A DNA stretch of 64,000 bases, taken from contig NZ_JBHTLQ010000012.1 in the NCBI RefSeq assembly GCF_042679085.1, forward strand, positions 28,188 to 92,187, in the 5' to 3' direction. A program made the translations under genes and the position numbers. This DNA comes from Phenylobacterium conjunctum. GTDB lineage: Bacteria > Pseudomonadota > Alphaproteobacteria > Caulobacterales > Caulobacteraceae. Below the pieces are notes generated by a model. It had not been told where the DNA came from. It saw nothing but the letters and a program-made list of their open reading frames with translations, and searched no databases. Every line of letters begins with the position of its first letter. Within the stretch, counting starts at the first letter, position 1. Positions 16,956-25,777 of this stretch are shown here, in pieces.

Positions 16956-18806
16956 ATGCCCGCCTATCGCTCGCGCACCTCGACCCATGGCCGCAACATG
17001 GCTGGCGCCCGGGGCCTCTGGCGCGCGACGGGGATGAAGGACGCAGACTTCGGCAAGCCGATTATCGCGGTGGTGAACTCCTTCACCCAGTTCGTGCCCG
17101 GCCACGTGCACCTGAAGGACCTGGGCCAGATGGTCGCCCGCGAGATCGAGGCGGCCGGCGGCGTGGCCAAGGAGTTCAACACCATCGCGGTGGATGACGG
17201 CATCGCCATGGGCCACGACGGCATGCTGTACAGCCTGCCCTCCCGCGACCTGATCGCCGACAGTGTCGAGTACATGTGCAACGCGCACACGGTCGACGCG
17301 ATGGTCTGCATCTCCAACTGCGACAAGATCACGCCCGGCATGCTGATGGCCGCGCTGCGCCTGAACATCCCGGCGGTCTTCGTGTCCGGCGGGCCGATGG
17401 AAGCCGGCAAGGTCGTCCTGAAAGGCAAGGAGGTCGCCCTCGACCTCGTGGACGCCATGGTCGCGGCCGCCGACGAGGCGGTGTCGGACGAAGAGGTCGA
17501 GAAGATCGAGCGCTCGGCCTGCCCGACCTGCGGCTCCTGCTCGGGCATGTTCACGGCCAACTCGATGAACTGCCTCACTGAGGCCCTGGGCCTGTCCCTG
17601 CCCGGCAACGGGTCGGCCCTGGCCACCCACGCCGACCGTCAGCGCCTGTTCCTGGAAGCCGGCCGCACCATCGTCGACATCACCCGCCGCTACTATGAGC
17701 AGGACGATGAGACCGTGCTGCCGCGCAGCGTCGCCAGCTTCAAGGCCTTCGAAAACGCCATGAGCCTGGATATCGCCATGGGCGGCTCGACCAATACGGT
17801 CCTGCACCTCCTGGCGGCGGCGCATGAGGCCGGCGTCGACTTCACCATGGCCGACATCGATCGGCTGTCGCGCAAGGTGCCCTGCCTGTCCAAGGTCGCG
17901 CCCGCCAAGGCCGACGTGCACATGGAAGACGTCCACCGGGCCGGCGGCGTCATGGCCATCCTGGGCGAACTGGAGCGGGGCGGCCTGCTGCACACCGATC
18001 TGCCCACCGTCCATACCCCGACCCTGGGTGAGGCCCTGGCCCGCTGGGATATCGGCCGCACCAACAGCGAGGACGTGCGCACCTTTTTCCGCGCCGCCCC
18101 GGGCGGCGTGCCGACCCAGACTGCCTTCAGCCAGTCCCGCCGCTGGGAAGAGTTGGATCTGGACCGCGCAGGCGGCGTGATCCGCGACGTCGAGAACGCC
18201 TTCTCCAAAGACGGCGGCCTGGCGGTGCTGAAGGGCGACCTCGCCCCGGAAGGCTGCATCGTCAAGACGGCCGGCGTCGACGAGAGCATCCTGAAGTTCT
18301 CCGGCCCGGCCAAGGTCTATGAGAGCCAGGACGCGGCCGTCAGCGCCATCCTGACCGGCAAGGTCGTGGCGGGCGACGTGGTGGTGATCCGCTACGAAGG
18401 TCCGCGCGGCGGGCCGGGCATGCAGGAAATGCTCTATCCGACCAGCTATCTGAAATCGAAGGGCCTAGGGAAGGCCTGCGCCCTGATCACCGATGGCCGG
18501 TTCTCCGGCGGCACCTCTGGTCTGTCCATCGGCCACGTCTCGCCGGAAGCGGCCGAGGGCGGCCTGATCGCCCTCGTCGAGAACGGCGACATGATCGACA
18601 TCGACATCCCGAACCGCGGCATCAGCCTGCGGGTCGGCGCGGAGGTGATCGCCAAGCGTCGGGCGGCCCAGGAGGCCCGCGGCAAGGACGCCTGGACCCC
18701 GGCCGAGCCGCGCCACCGCAAGGTCTCCACCGCCCTGCGCGCCTACGCCGCCTTCACCACCAGCGCCGCGCGCGGCGCGGTGCGCGACGTCGATCAGAAG
18801 CGATAA
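16956..18806 (+). CDS. ilvD: Dihydroxy-acid dehydratase
   Basis: Iron-sulfur enzyme of branched-chain amino acid synthesis, converting dihydroxyisovalerate and dihydroxymethylvalerate to the keto acids; ketoisovalerate also feeds panB in this window. The 616-residue length equals the E. coli enzyme. Cluster cysteines are in CISNCDKITPGML and ACPTCGSCSGMFTANSMNCL; other motifs are VDDGIAMGHDGMLYSLPSR, AMGGSTNTVLHLLA, RYEGPRGGPGMQEML and TDGRFSGGTSGLSIGHVSPE. ATG at 16956 follows an agagaag site. The 144 bases upstream show no leader peptide or attenuator that I could recognise. Confidence 0.97.
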   Translation: MPAYRSRTSTHGRNMAGARGLWRATGMKDADFGKPIIAVVNSFTQFVPGHVHLKDLGQMVAREIEAAGGVAKEFNTIAVDDGIAMGHDGMLYSLPSRDLIADSVEYMCNAHTVDAMVCISNCDKITPGMLMAALRLNIPAVFVSGGPMEAGKVVLKGKEVALDLVDAMVAAADEAVSDEEVEKIERSACPTCGSCSGMFTANSMNCLTEALGLSLPGNGSALATHADRQRLFLEAGRTIVDITRRYYEQDDETVLPRSVASFKAFENAMSLDIAMGGSTNTVLHLLAAAHEAGVDFTMADIDRLSRKVPCLSKVAPAKADVHMEDVHRAGGVMAILGELERGGLLHTDLPTVHTPTLGEALARWDIGRTNSEDVRTFFRAAPGGVPTQTAFSQSRRWEELDLDRAGGVIRDVENAFSKDGGLAVLKGDLAPEGCIVKTAGVDESILKFSGPAKVYESQDAAVSAILTGKVVAGDVVVIRYEGPRGGPGMQEMLYPTSYLKSKGLGKACALITDGRFSGGTSGLSIGHVSPEAAEGGLIALVENGDMIDIDIPNRGISLRVGAEVIAKRRAAQEARGKDAWTPAEPRHRKVSTALRAYAAFTTSAARGAVRDVDQKR

Positions 18807-18833
18807 GGCCGCCTCTACGACCCGCCGAAGGCC

Positions 18834-20225
18834 TCAGGGCCGCGGCGGGTCCTGCGCCACCAGTTCGGCGATCCGCATCAGGGCTGTGGTGAGGACGTCT
18901 TGCGTCTCAGGTCCGCCCAGGGAGATCCGGACGCCGTTGCGCGTCTCGGGCCCCGTCGCGAAGGCTTCGGCGCCGACCAGGGACAGACCACGCTGCTGGC
19001 CCGCCCGCCGCAGGCTGTCGCCATCCCAGGCCGATGGAAGATCAAGCCAGACATGCAGGCTTTCCTCGGCCGCTGCATAGGCCTGGGGCAGAATACGCCG
19101 GGCGATGGCGCAACGGGCGCGCGCCTCTCGCCGAACTCCGGCCAGCAAATGCTCGGCCCGACCGTCGCGCACCCAGGCCGTGGCCATGGCCGCCATCAGC
19201 GGGGGCGGCATGAGCGCAATGGCGCGTAGGGCGTCGCCCACGCGCTCGCCCTCTTCCCCTTCCGGCACCGCGAGGTAGGCGATCCGCAGGCCGGGCGTCA
19301 GGGTCTTGGCCAGGGTCGCCAGATAGAAGGTGCGCTCGGGGGCGAAGCTGCCGACCGAGGCTGGCGGCGCCTCCAGGAGGCGGCTGTAGGGATCATCCTC
19401 GACAATCCAGGCGCCGGCCGCCCGCGCGACCTCAGCGATCGCCTGCCGTCGCTCAGGGCTGGTGGTTGAGGCCGTGGGGTTCTGCAGGGTGGGCACCAGG
19501 TAAATCAGCTTCGGCGCCGCATCCCGACAGAGCCTGGCCAGATCCTCCGGCAGAAACCCGTCGGCGTCGGCCGGACAGGCCAACAGCCGCAGGCCGAAAC
19601 GCTCCGCGACCTGGCGGAACCCCGGATAGGTCAGGGGCTCGACCACCACGGCGTCGCCGGGCGCGCACAGCGCCCCAAGGATGGCGCTGAGAGCAGCCTG
19701 GGCGCCTGGGGCGACGAGCACACGCGCGGGCGGGACATCAGCCAGGCAGGGGGAAATCCAGGCCGCCCCCGCCAACTGTTGCCCCGGCGCGCCGGCCCCA
19801 GGGTGGTAGGCCATCAGCCGCGCGGCGTCATGCCGCTGCATCAGGTCGACTGTGGTGTCCCGTATCATGTCGGCCAGGGACACGCCCGCCGGGGCCGGGG
19901 GCAGGTTCATGCTGAGGTCAATACGGCCGGGATCGTCCTGCAGAGCGTCGGCCCTGACAAAGGTGCCCCGCCCGACCGCGCCGTCCAGCCAGCCCCGCCG
20001 GCCCGCCTCGCTGTAGGCGCGGGTGACGGTGGTGATGTCCACGCCCAGCCGATCCGCCACCGCCCGCTGGGGCGGCAGCCTGTCGCCGGCCTGAAGCGCC
20101 CCTGACCGGATCGCGTCTTCCAGCGCCCTGAGTATGGACTTGTAGAGGGGCCCGTCACCTCGGCGGACGGAGGACAGCCAGGAGTCAGGTCGGGGAGCCA
20201 AGCTTGATGCTCGCGAGAAATCCAT
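18834..20225 (-). CDS. MocR/PdxR-type GntR regulator with aminotransferase domain
   Basis: From the ATG at 20225 the protein is 463 residues (an alternative ATG at 20240 adds five). N-terminal winged helix of GntR type at about 25-90 (LEDAIRSGALQAGDRLPPQR, VDITTVTRAYSEAGRRGWL), a linker, then a fold-type I aminotransferase-like domain (~115-460) with LVPTLQNPTASTTS, VEDDPYSRLLE and the PLP-lysine region YLATLAKTLTPGLRIAYL. Such proteins use PLP as ligand and control vitamin B6, GABA or membrane-related genes; the ligand response here is unknown. A large perfect inverted repeat covers its start codon and the space to the divergent DUF983 gene. Confidence 0.9.
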   Translation of the reverse strand: MDFSRASSLAPRPDSWLSSVRRGDGPLYKSILRALEDAIRSGALQAGDRLPPQRAVADRLGVDITTVTRAYSEAGRRGWLDGAVGRGTFVRADALQDDPGRIDLSMNLPPAPAGVSLADMIRDTTVDLMQRHDAARLMAYHPGAGAPGQQLAGAAWISPCLADVPPARVLVAPGAQAALSAILGALCAPGDAVVVEPLTYPGFRQVAERFGLRLLACPADADGFLPEDLARLCRDAAPKLIYLVPTLQNPTASTTSPERRQAIAEVARAAGAWIVEDDPYSRLLEAPPASVGSFAPERTFYLATLAKTLTPGLRIAYLAVPEGEEGERVGDALRAIALMPPPLMAAMATAWVRDGRAEHLLAGVRREARARCAIARRILPQAYAAAEESLHVWLDLPSAWDGDSLRRAGQQRGLSLVGAEAFATGPETRNGVRISLGGPETQDVLTTALMRIAELVAQDPPRP

Positions 20226-20251
20226 GCAATATATCCACATTGCATGGATTT
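20218..20251. promoter_or_regulatory. 13-bp-arm inverted repeat over the MocR start (candidate operator)
   Basis: Perfect inverted repeat: AAATCCATGCAAT at 20218-20230 and its exact complement ATTGCATGGATTT at 20239-20251, separated by 8 bases (atatccac). It spans both possible MocR start codons (20225 and 20240) and ends 29 bases before the divergent DUF983 ATG. Position fits repression of MocR itself and control of the neighbour. A transcript through it would also form a strong hairpin at the start codon. Confidence 0.6.
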
Positions 20252-20280
20252 AAGCTCCAGACAATCCAGGACCGCCGCCC

Positions 20281-20700
20281 ATGACTGACATCTCCACAGG
20301 CCCGACCTCGCTCAGCGCCGGCCTCCGCTGCCGGTGCCCCCGCTGCGGCCAGGGCGGACTGTATTCGGGGTTCCTGAAGATCGCTGAGGCGTGTGAGGTG
20401 TGCGACCTGGCGTTCGATTTCGCCGAACCCGCGGATGGCCCCGCCTTCTTCGTCATGACAGGTGTGGGAATCGCGGTCATCGCCGCCTGGGCGGTGTGGG
20501 TGGTCGCTGCGCAGCCGCCGGTCTGGGCGCAGTTCGTCACCGTCTTCCCCGCCCTGCTGGGCGGGTGCCTGGCCACCTTGCGGCCGGTCAAGGCCTGGCT
20601 GGTGGCCGAGCAGTACGTTCGCAAGGCCGGCGAGGCGCAATGGCTGAGCACCGGCGCCCACGGCAAGGCGCCGGCCAGCTACAAGCGCAAGGGCTGGTAG
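20281..20700 (+). CDS. DUF983 family membrane protein
   Basis: A 139-residue protein with two CxxC-type pairs near the N terminus (CRCPRCGQGG and CEVC, about residues 17-40), probably binding zinc, followed by two membrane helices at about 56-78 and 83-103 and a short basic tail. This is the DUF983 arrangement, widespread in Alphaproteobacteria and without a proven function; some members lie near cytochrome oxidase genes, but not here. It is divergent from the MocR regulator across a 13-bp-arm inverted repeat and may be under its control. Confidence 0.88.
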   Translation: MTDISTGPTSLSAGLRCRCPRCGQGGLYSGFLKIAEACEVCDLAFDFAEPADGPAFFVMTGVGIAVIAAWAVWVVAAQPPVWAQFVTVFPALLGGCLATLRPVKAWLVAEQYVRKAGEAQWLSTGAHGKAPASYKRKGW

Positions 20701-20728
20701 TCCGCGGCCCGAGGGCGCGGCTAGCGGC

Positions 20729-22291
20729 CTATTCCCACTCGATGGTGCCAGGGGGCTTCGAGGTCACGTCGTAGACGACGCGGTTCACGCCGCGGACCTC
20801 GTTGATGATCCGCGTCGCGCAGCGGCCCAGGACCTCCCAGGGGAACTCGAAGAAGTCGGCGGTCATACCGTCGGTGGAGGTCACCGCGCGCAGGGCCAGC
20901 ACATCCTCATAGGTGCGCGCGTCGCCCATGACGCCGACGGTTTTCACCGGCAGCAGCACGGCGAAGGCCTGCCAGATGCTGTCGTAGAGGCCCGCCTTGC
21001 GGATCTCGTCCAGATAGATGGCGTCGGCCTGCTGCAGGACGGCGACCTTCTCGGGCGTGATCTCGCCGGGGATGCGGATGGCCAGACCCGGGCCCGGGAA
21101 CGGGTGGCGGCCGACAAAGGCCGGCGGCAGGCCGAGCTCAACGCCCAGCGCCCGGACCTCGTCCTTGAACAGTTCGCGCAAGGGTTCGACCAGCTTCAGC
21201 TTCATGTAGTCCGGCAGGCCGCCGACATTGTGGTGGCTCTTGATCACCGCGCTGGGGCCGCCCTTGGCCGAGACGCTTTCGATCACGTCGGGATAGAGGG
21301 TGCCCTGGGCCAGGAAACTCGCGCCCTCGATCTTGGCGCTCTCGCGGTCGAAGACGTCGATGAACAGCTTGCCGATGGTCTTGCGCTTGGTCTCGGGATC
21401 CGAGACGCCCTTGAGCGCGCCCAGGAATTCCTCACCGGCGTCAACGTGCACCAGCGGGATGTTGTAGTGGTCGCGGAACATGGTCACGACCTGCTCGCCC
21501 TCGTTCTGACGCAGGAGGCCAGTGTCGACGAACACACAGGTCAGCTGGTCGCCGATCGCTTCGTGGATCAGGACCGCCGCCACTGAGGAATCGACGCCGC
21601 CGGACAGGCCGCAGATCACCTTCTCGGAGCCCACCTGGGCGCGGATCTTTTCCACCATCTCCTGGCGGAACGAGGCCATGGTCCAGTCGCCCTTCAGGCC
21701 CGCGATCTTGTGGGTGAAGTTGCGCAGCATCAGCGCGCCACGCGGCGTATGGGCCACTTCCGGGTGGAACTGGATGCCATAGAAGCGACGGCCCTCGTCG
21801 GCGATCACCGCATAGGGCGAGCCCTCGGACGAAGCCACCACATGGAAGCCCTGCGGGATGGCGGTGATCTTGTCACCGTGGCTCATCCAGACGGTCTCTT
21901 TCGCGCCGATCTCGCCCAGGCCAGCCAGCAGCGGGCTCTCACGCTCGATCAGGATCTCGGCCCGGCCGAACTCACGGGAGTGGCCGCCCTCGACCTTGCC
22001 GCCCAGCTCCGAGACCATGGTCATCTCGCCGTAGCAGATGCCCAGCACCGGCACGCCGAGTTCGAAGACCTTGTGGGTCACCGACGGGCTCTCGTCCTCA
22101 TGCACGCTGGCGGGACCGCCGGACAGGATCACGGCCTTGGGGCCGAAGGCCTCCAGCATGCCCTCCACCTTGTCGTAGGGATGGATCTCGCAATAGACGC
22201 CGCTCTCGCGCAGGCGGCGCGCGATCAGCTGGGTCACCTGGCTGCCGAAATCGACGATCAGGACGCGTTCGTGGGCGGGGGTCTGGGTCAT
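20729..22291 (-). CDS. guaA: GMP synthase (glutamine-hydrolysing)
   Basis: Converts XMP to GMP using glutamine and ATP. The 520-residue length is standard. Class I amidotransferase domain at 1-200 with nucleophile Cys in VLGICYGEM and catalytic His/Glu in IQFHPEVAHT; ATP-pyrophosphatase domain from ~205 with P-loop GLSGGVDSSVAA; C-terminal dimerisation domain ending ...TSKPPGTIEWE, the universal GuaA end. It is last in a guaB, MAPEG, rsmB-like, guaA operon, 7 bases after the methyltransferase gene. guaB and guaA in one operon give coordinated IMP to GMP flux. Confidence 0.97.
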   Translation of the reverse strand: MTQTPAHERVLIVDFGSQVTQLIARRLRESGVYCEIHPYDKVEGMLEAFGPKAVILSGGPASVHEDESPSVTHKVFELGVPVLGICYGEMTMVSELGGKVEGGHSREFGRAEILIERESPLLAGLGEIGAKETVWMSHGDKITAIPQGFHVVASSEGSPYAVIADEGRRFYGIQFHPEVAHTPRGALMLRNFTHKIAGLKGDWTMASFRQEMVEKIRAQVGSEKVICGLSGGVDSSVAAVLIHEAIGDQLTCVFVDTGLLRQNEGEQVVTMFRDHYNIPLVHVDAGEEFLGALKGVSDPETKRKTIGKLFIDVFDRESAKIEGASFLAQGTLYPDVIESVSAKGGPSAVIKSHHNVGGLPDYMKLKLVEPLRELFKDEVRALGVELGLPPAFVGRHPFPGPGLAIRIPGEITPEKVAVLQQADAIYLDEIRKAGLYDSIWQAFAVLLPVKTVGVMGDARTYEDVLALRAVTSTDGMTADFFEFPWEVLGRCATRIINEVRGVNRVVYDVTSKPPGTIEWE

Positions 22292-22298
22292 GGCGGCC

Positions 22299-23579
22299 TC
22301 AGGCTTTCGAGCGCTCCAGCACCGCGACGAAGAAGCCGTCGGTGTCGGTGCTGGCGGGGGACAGGCGGATATGACCCGCGGGCGTGAGGAACCGGGCGAG
22401 CGCCGGATCCTCCGTGGCGGGCTTCAGGGTGAACTGGGTGTTGCGGGCGAGGAAGGCGTCGACCCGGTCCTCGTCCTCCTGCGGCAGCACGGAGCAGGTG
22501 ACATAGACGATGCGGCCGCCGGGCTTGGCGAAGGTCGCGCCGAGGTCCAGCACAAGGTCCTGGTCGGCCATGCGCTTGGCGAGCGTGTCCGGCGTCAGGC
22601 GCCACTTGGTGTCGGGATGCCTGCGCCAGGCGCCCGTGCCGGTGCAGGGCGCGTCGATGAAGACCACGTCCATCTTGCCCTCGAGCCCCTTCAAGGGGTC
22701 GGGGTTCACCGGCGAGCGGATCTGCAGGTTGCGCACGCCGGCGCGGTCGCCCCGACGGATGGTGTCGGCCAAGCGGCGCGGGTCGCTGTCATAGGCGTAG
22801 ATCTGGCCGGTGGACCCCATGGCCGCAGCCAGGGCCAAGGTCTTGCCACCGCCGCCGGCGCACAGGTCAAGCACCTGCTTACCGCGCACCTCGCCGGCGC
22901 AGGCCGCGGCGATCTGGGAGCCGAGGTCCTGAACTTCGAACCAGCCCTTGGAGAAGGCCGGAATGGTCTCGACCGCGCCCGCCCGCTCGGTGGGGTTCGG
23001 CGCAGGAATGCGGAAGGCGGTGGGCAGCACGCCAGCGGCTTGGGCCTTCAGCGGCGCGAGCGCCTTGGCGGCGCGCTCCGGATCGGACTTCAAGAGGTTG
23101 ACCCGCAGGTCGACGGGGGCGCGGGCCGACAGGGCCGCCCCCTCCTCCGCCGCACGGTCCGCGAAGGCGCGCACGAAGTCGGCTTCCAACCAGTCGGGGA
23201 TATCGGCGCGGATGGCGACCGGCGCATCAGCCAAGTCGCGCGGCGCAGCCAGGGCCGCCATCTCCGCATCGGTCAGGGCGCCCGGGCCATGGGGTTCGTC
23301 GGCGCAGGCCTCCGCGATGCGGTCCAGGGCCCAGCCCCAGTCGAAGGCGAGCGCGCCCAGCACCGCGGCGCGGACGCTGTCGTCGCCCATCCTCCAGCCG
23401 AGCGACCGGCGGCGGCGCATGGTGTCGAGCACCAGGCCGGAGACAAAAGCGCGGTCCTTGGAGCCTGCGAAGCGCGAGGCGTCGCCCCAGGCCTTCAGCG
23501 CCATCTTCACCGGACGGTGACGCGTCTCGACCTCGGTCAGAACCTCGATGGCCGCGGAGATCCGGCCGCCGTCACGCAA
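22299..23579 (-). CDS. RsmB-family rRNA cytosine-C5 methyltransferase
   Basis: A 426-residue S-adenosylmethionine-dependent RNA methyltransferase of the RsmB/NOP2 family. The N-terminal half resembles NusB-like helical modules (RFAGSKDRAFVSGLVLDTMR); the catalytic half has VLDLCAGGGGKTLALAAAMG, DAPCTGTGAWRRHPDTKWR and the catalytic cysteine in VTCSVLPQEDEDRV. Probably methylates 16S rRNA cytosine, like RsmB, but the exact target may differ. The most upstream start is a TTG at 23579, overlapping the MAPEG stop; the next ATG (23504) would remove conserved N-terminal residues. It lies between guaB and guaA. Confidence 0.9.
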   Translation of the reverse strand: MRDGGRISAAIEVLTEVETRHRPVKMALKAWGDASRFAGSKDRAFVSGLVLDTMRRRRSLGWRMGDDSVRAAVLGALAFDWGWALDRIAEACADEPHGPGALTDAEMAALAAPRDLADAPVAIRADIPDWLEADFVRAFADRAAEEGAALSARAPVDLRVNLLKSDPERAAKALAPLKAQAAGVLPTAFRIPAPNPTERAGAVETIPAFSKGWFEVQDLGSQIAAACAGEVRGKQVLDLCAGGGGKTLALAAAMGSTGQIYAYDSDPRRLADTIRRGDRAGVRNLQIRSPVNPDPLKGLEGKMDVVFIDAPCTGTGAWRRHPDTKWRLTPDTLAKRMADQDLVLDLGATFAKPGGRIVYVTCSVLPQEDEDRVDAFLARNTQFTLKPATEDPALARFLTPAGHIRLSPASTDTDGFFVAVLERSKA

Positions 23580-23976
23580 GGAAGATCGCCGCCACGATCA
23601 TGACGATCCCCGCCATGCTGACGAACCAGGCCAGCGTCCGGACCCCGGTCACGCCCAGGGCGTAGAGCGGCACATAGACCGCGCGCCCGGCCACGTAGAG
23701 CACGCCGCCCCACAGGGTCAGCGGGCCGGTCTTGGCGACCAGATAGGCGGCGAAGGTGGCCGCCACAAAGAAGGGAAAGGTCTCCTGGAAGTTCCGATAG
23801 GCGCGGTCCAGGCGACCGGCGACGCCGGTGAGCGCGCGGTGCTCGTCGCGCGGGCCCGCCGCCCACTTCAGGTCCTGTTCGGGATGCAGGCGCGCCGCCA
23901 GCGTCGCCCAGAGCAACTGGACGATGCCGACGACGACCGCCGCCCCGATGAGCAGGAGTTCTGGCGCCGCGTTCAT
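23572..23976 (-). CDS. MAPEG family membrane protein
   Basis: A 134-residue protein with four hydrophobic helices (about 5-28, 65-85, 88-108, 113-133) and the MAPEG-like stretch GRLDRAYRNFQETFPFFVAA. MAPEG proteins include membrane glutathione transferases and eicosanoid enzymes, but most bacterial members, including this kind, have no known substrate. It lies two to three bases after guaB and overlaps the methyltransferase by 8 bases, so it is part of the gua operon; no functional link to purines is apparent. Confidence 0.85.
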   Translation of the reverse strand: MNAAPELLLIGAAVVVGIVQLLWATLAARLHPEQDLKWAAGPRDEHRALTGVAGRLDRAYRNFQETFPFFVAATFAAYLVAKTGPLTLWGGVLYVAGRAVYVPLYALGVTGVRTLAWFVSMAGIVMIVAAIFLA

Positions 23977-23979
23977 GGT

Positions 23980-25440
23980 CTAGACCGGGCTCGAATAGTT
24001 CGGAGCCTCGCGGGTCATCATGACGTCGTGGACATGGCTTTCGCGCAGGCCCGCGCCGGTGATGCGGATGAACTTCGCCCGCTGCTGGAACAGCGGAATA
24101 TCCGGCGCGCCCACATAGCCCATGGCCGCCCGCAGGCCACCGACCATCTGGTGCAGGATGCCGCCGATGGGCCCCTTGTAGGCCACCTGCCCCTCGATGC
24201 CCTCGGGCACCAGCTTCAGGGCCGAGACCTCCTTCTGGAAGTAGCGGTCCGCCGAGCCCGACGCCATGGCGCCCAGGGAGCCCATGCCGCGATAGGCCTT
24301 GTAGGACCGGCCCTGGTACAGGAACACCTCGCCTGGCGCCTCGTCGGTGCCGGCGAAGGCCGAGCCCATCATGGCCGCGTGCGCGCCCATGGCGATGGCC
24401 TTGGCCAGGTCACCCGAATACTTGATGCCGCCGTCAGCGATGACGGGGACGTCCGTGCCCTTGGCGGCGCGGACGGCGTCGGCGATGGCGGTCAGCTGGG
24501 GCACGCCCACACCGGCGACGATGCGCGTGGTGCAGATAGAGCCCGGGCCGATCCCGACCTTCACCGCGTCAGCGCCAGCCTCGATCAGGGCGCGGGCCCC
24601 GTCATAGGTGGCGATGTTGCCGGCGACGATCTGGACGCGATTGGTCTCGCGCTTGATCCGGCCGACAGCCTTGGCGACGTCAGCGTTGTGGCCATGGGCG
24701 GTGTCGATCACCACCACGTCCACGCCGGCGTCCACCAGGGCCATGGAGCGCTCATAGCCCGCGTCGCCCACGGTGGAGGCCGCGCCGACCAGCAGGCGGC
24801 CTTGGGCGTCCTTGGCGGCCAGGGGATGAGCCTGGGCCTTTTCCATGTCCTTGACGGTGATCAGGCCGACGGCGCGATAGGCCTCGTCGACCACGATCAG
24901 GCGCTCAATCTTGTGCTTGCGCAGCAGCTCACGGGCCTCGGCCTGGCTGCAGCCTTCGCGAACCGTGACCAGGTTGTCCTTGGTCATCAGCACCTTGGCC
25001 GGAACATCGTCAGAGCCTTCGAACCGCATGTCGCGGTTGGTCAGGATGCCGACCAGCTTTCCGGATTCCGGCTCAACCACAGGAAAGCCCGAAATTTTCC
25101 GGCGCGCCTTGATCTCGCGGACTTCGCGCAGCGGCGTGTCCGGATGGATGGTCAGCGGATTGATGACCATGCCGCTTTCGTAGCGCTTCACTTCGCGCAC
25201 CTGGTCGGCCTGTTCCTCCACCGTCAGGTTGCGGTGCAGGATCCCCATGCCGCCGGACTGGGCCATGGCGATCGCCAGACGGCTCTCGGTCACGGTGTCC
25301 ATCGCCGACGAAACGATCGGGATGTTCAGACTGATTTCGCGCGTAAACTTGGTGGAGGTGTCCACCTGGGTCGGCATCACATCGGACGGACCCGGTTCGA
25401 GCAAAACGTCGTCGAAGGTAAGCCCTTCGCGAATCTCCAT
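23980..25440 (-). CDS. guaB: Inosine-5'-monophosphate dehydrogenase
   Basis: Rate-limiting enzyme of GMP synthesis, IMP plus NAD to XMP. I start at the ATG at 25440, which has a ggagag ribosome site and gives the conserved N terminus MEIREGLTFDDVLLEPG; earlier in-frame ATGs lack a site. The 486-residue protein contains two CBS modules (about 95-215) inserted in the TIM barrel, the phosphate loop GIGPGSICTTRIVAGVG with the catalytic Cys, and the flap/GAMASGSADRYFQ region. First gene of the gua operon. Confidence 0.97.
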   Translation of the reverse strand: MEIREGLTFDDVLLEPGPSDVMPTQVDTSTKFTREISLNIPIVSSAMDTVTESRLAIAMAQSGGMGILHRNLTVEEQADQVREVKRYESGMVINPLTIHPDTPLREVREIKARRKISGFPVVEPESGKLVGILTNRDMRFEGSDDVPAKVLMTKDNLVTVREGCSQAEARELLRKHKIERLIVVDEAYRAVGLITVKDMEKAQAHPLAAKDAQGRLLVGAASTVGDAGYERSMALVDAGVDVVVIDTAHGHNADVAKAVGRIKRETNRVQIVAGNIATYDGARALIEAGADAVKVGIGPGSICTTRIVAGVGVPQLTAIADAVRAAKGTDVPVIADGGIKYSGDLAKAIAMGAHAAMMGSAFAGTDEAPGEVFLYQGRSYKAYRGMGSLGAMASGSADRYFQKEVSALKLVPEGIEGQVAYKGPIGGILHQMVGGLRAAMGYVGAPDIPLFQQRAKFIRITGAGLRESHVHDVMMTREAPNYSSPV

Positions 25441-25462
25441 GAGACTCTCCATTTTGCGCGGT

Positions 25463-25487
25463 GCGTATAGGGGGTCATGCCCCTCAA
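25463..25487 (-). promoter_or_regulatory. Possible housekeeping (sigma-73-like) promoter of guaB
   Basis: Minus strand TTGAGGG (25487-25481), a 10-base spacer, then CTATACGC (25470-25463). This resembles the Caulobacter housekeeping consensus TTGACGS, N10-14, GCTANAWC. The predicted transcript would start about 16 bases before the guaB ATG, leaving room for the ribosome site. Pattern match only. Confidence 0.35.
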
Positions 25488-25516
25488 GGGCAAGGGTCGC
25501 GTGATCCATCGGCGAT

Positions 25517-25723
25517 CTATTCTTTCGCGTTGGCGGGCGGGACCAGCCCCGCGGCGGTGAAAGCGGCCCTCAGGGCCTGGACCAGGGCGGCCAGCCTGAG
25601 CAGGGCCAGGGCCAGGCTGGGCAAGGTTCCCTCCGGACTCCAGACCAGGGTCAGCCCCCCGATCATCGTCCATCCCATGAGCGCCATCAGCGCGGTTGTT
25701 CTTGGTGTTGTGTCATTGGGCAT
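25517..25723 (-). CDS. Small hypothetical membrane protein
   Basis: A possible 68-residue protein from the ATG at 25723: a polar N terminus (MPNDTTPRTTALMALMGWTM), a hydrophobic stretch with a WSPEGTLPSLALALLRLAAL core, and an Ala-rich end. One or two membrane helices are likely. No family recognised. It lies between guaB and the divergent LysR gene, which could regulate it. The GC-rich codon pattern and the fit to an otherwise empty interval favour a real gene, but it may be spurious. Confidence 0.45.
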   Translation of the reverse strand: MPNDTTPRTTALMALMGWTMIGGLTLVWSPEGTLPSLALALLRLAALVQALRAAFTAAGLVPPANAKE

Positions 25724-25777
25724 GGCGATCTGATGCCCGCTTTGAGCGTGAGAGGAAATCGACATATAAGGTCACCC

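Noticed and set aside
23548..25470. Open frame of 640 codons opposite guaB and the MAPEG gene
   Set aside because: Antisense shadow of guaB; no recognisable domain.
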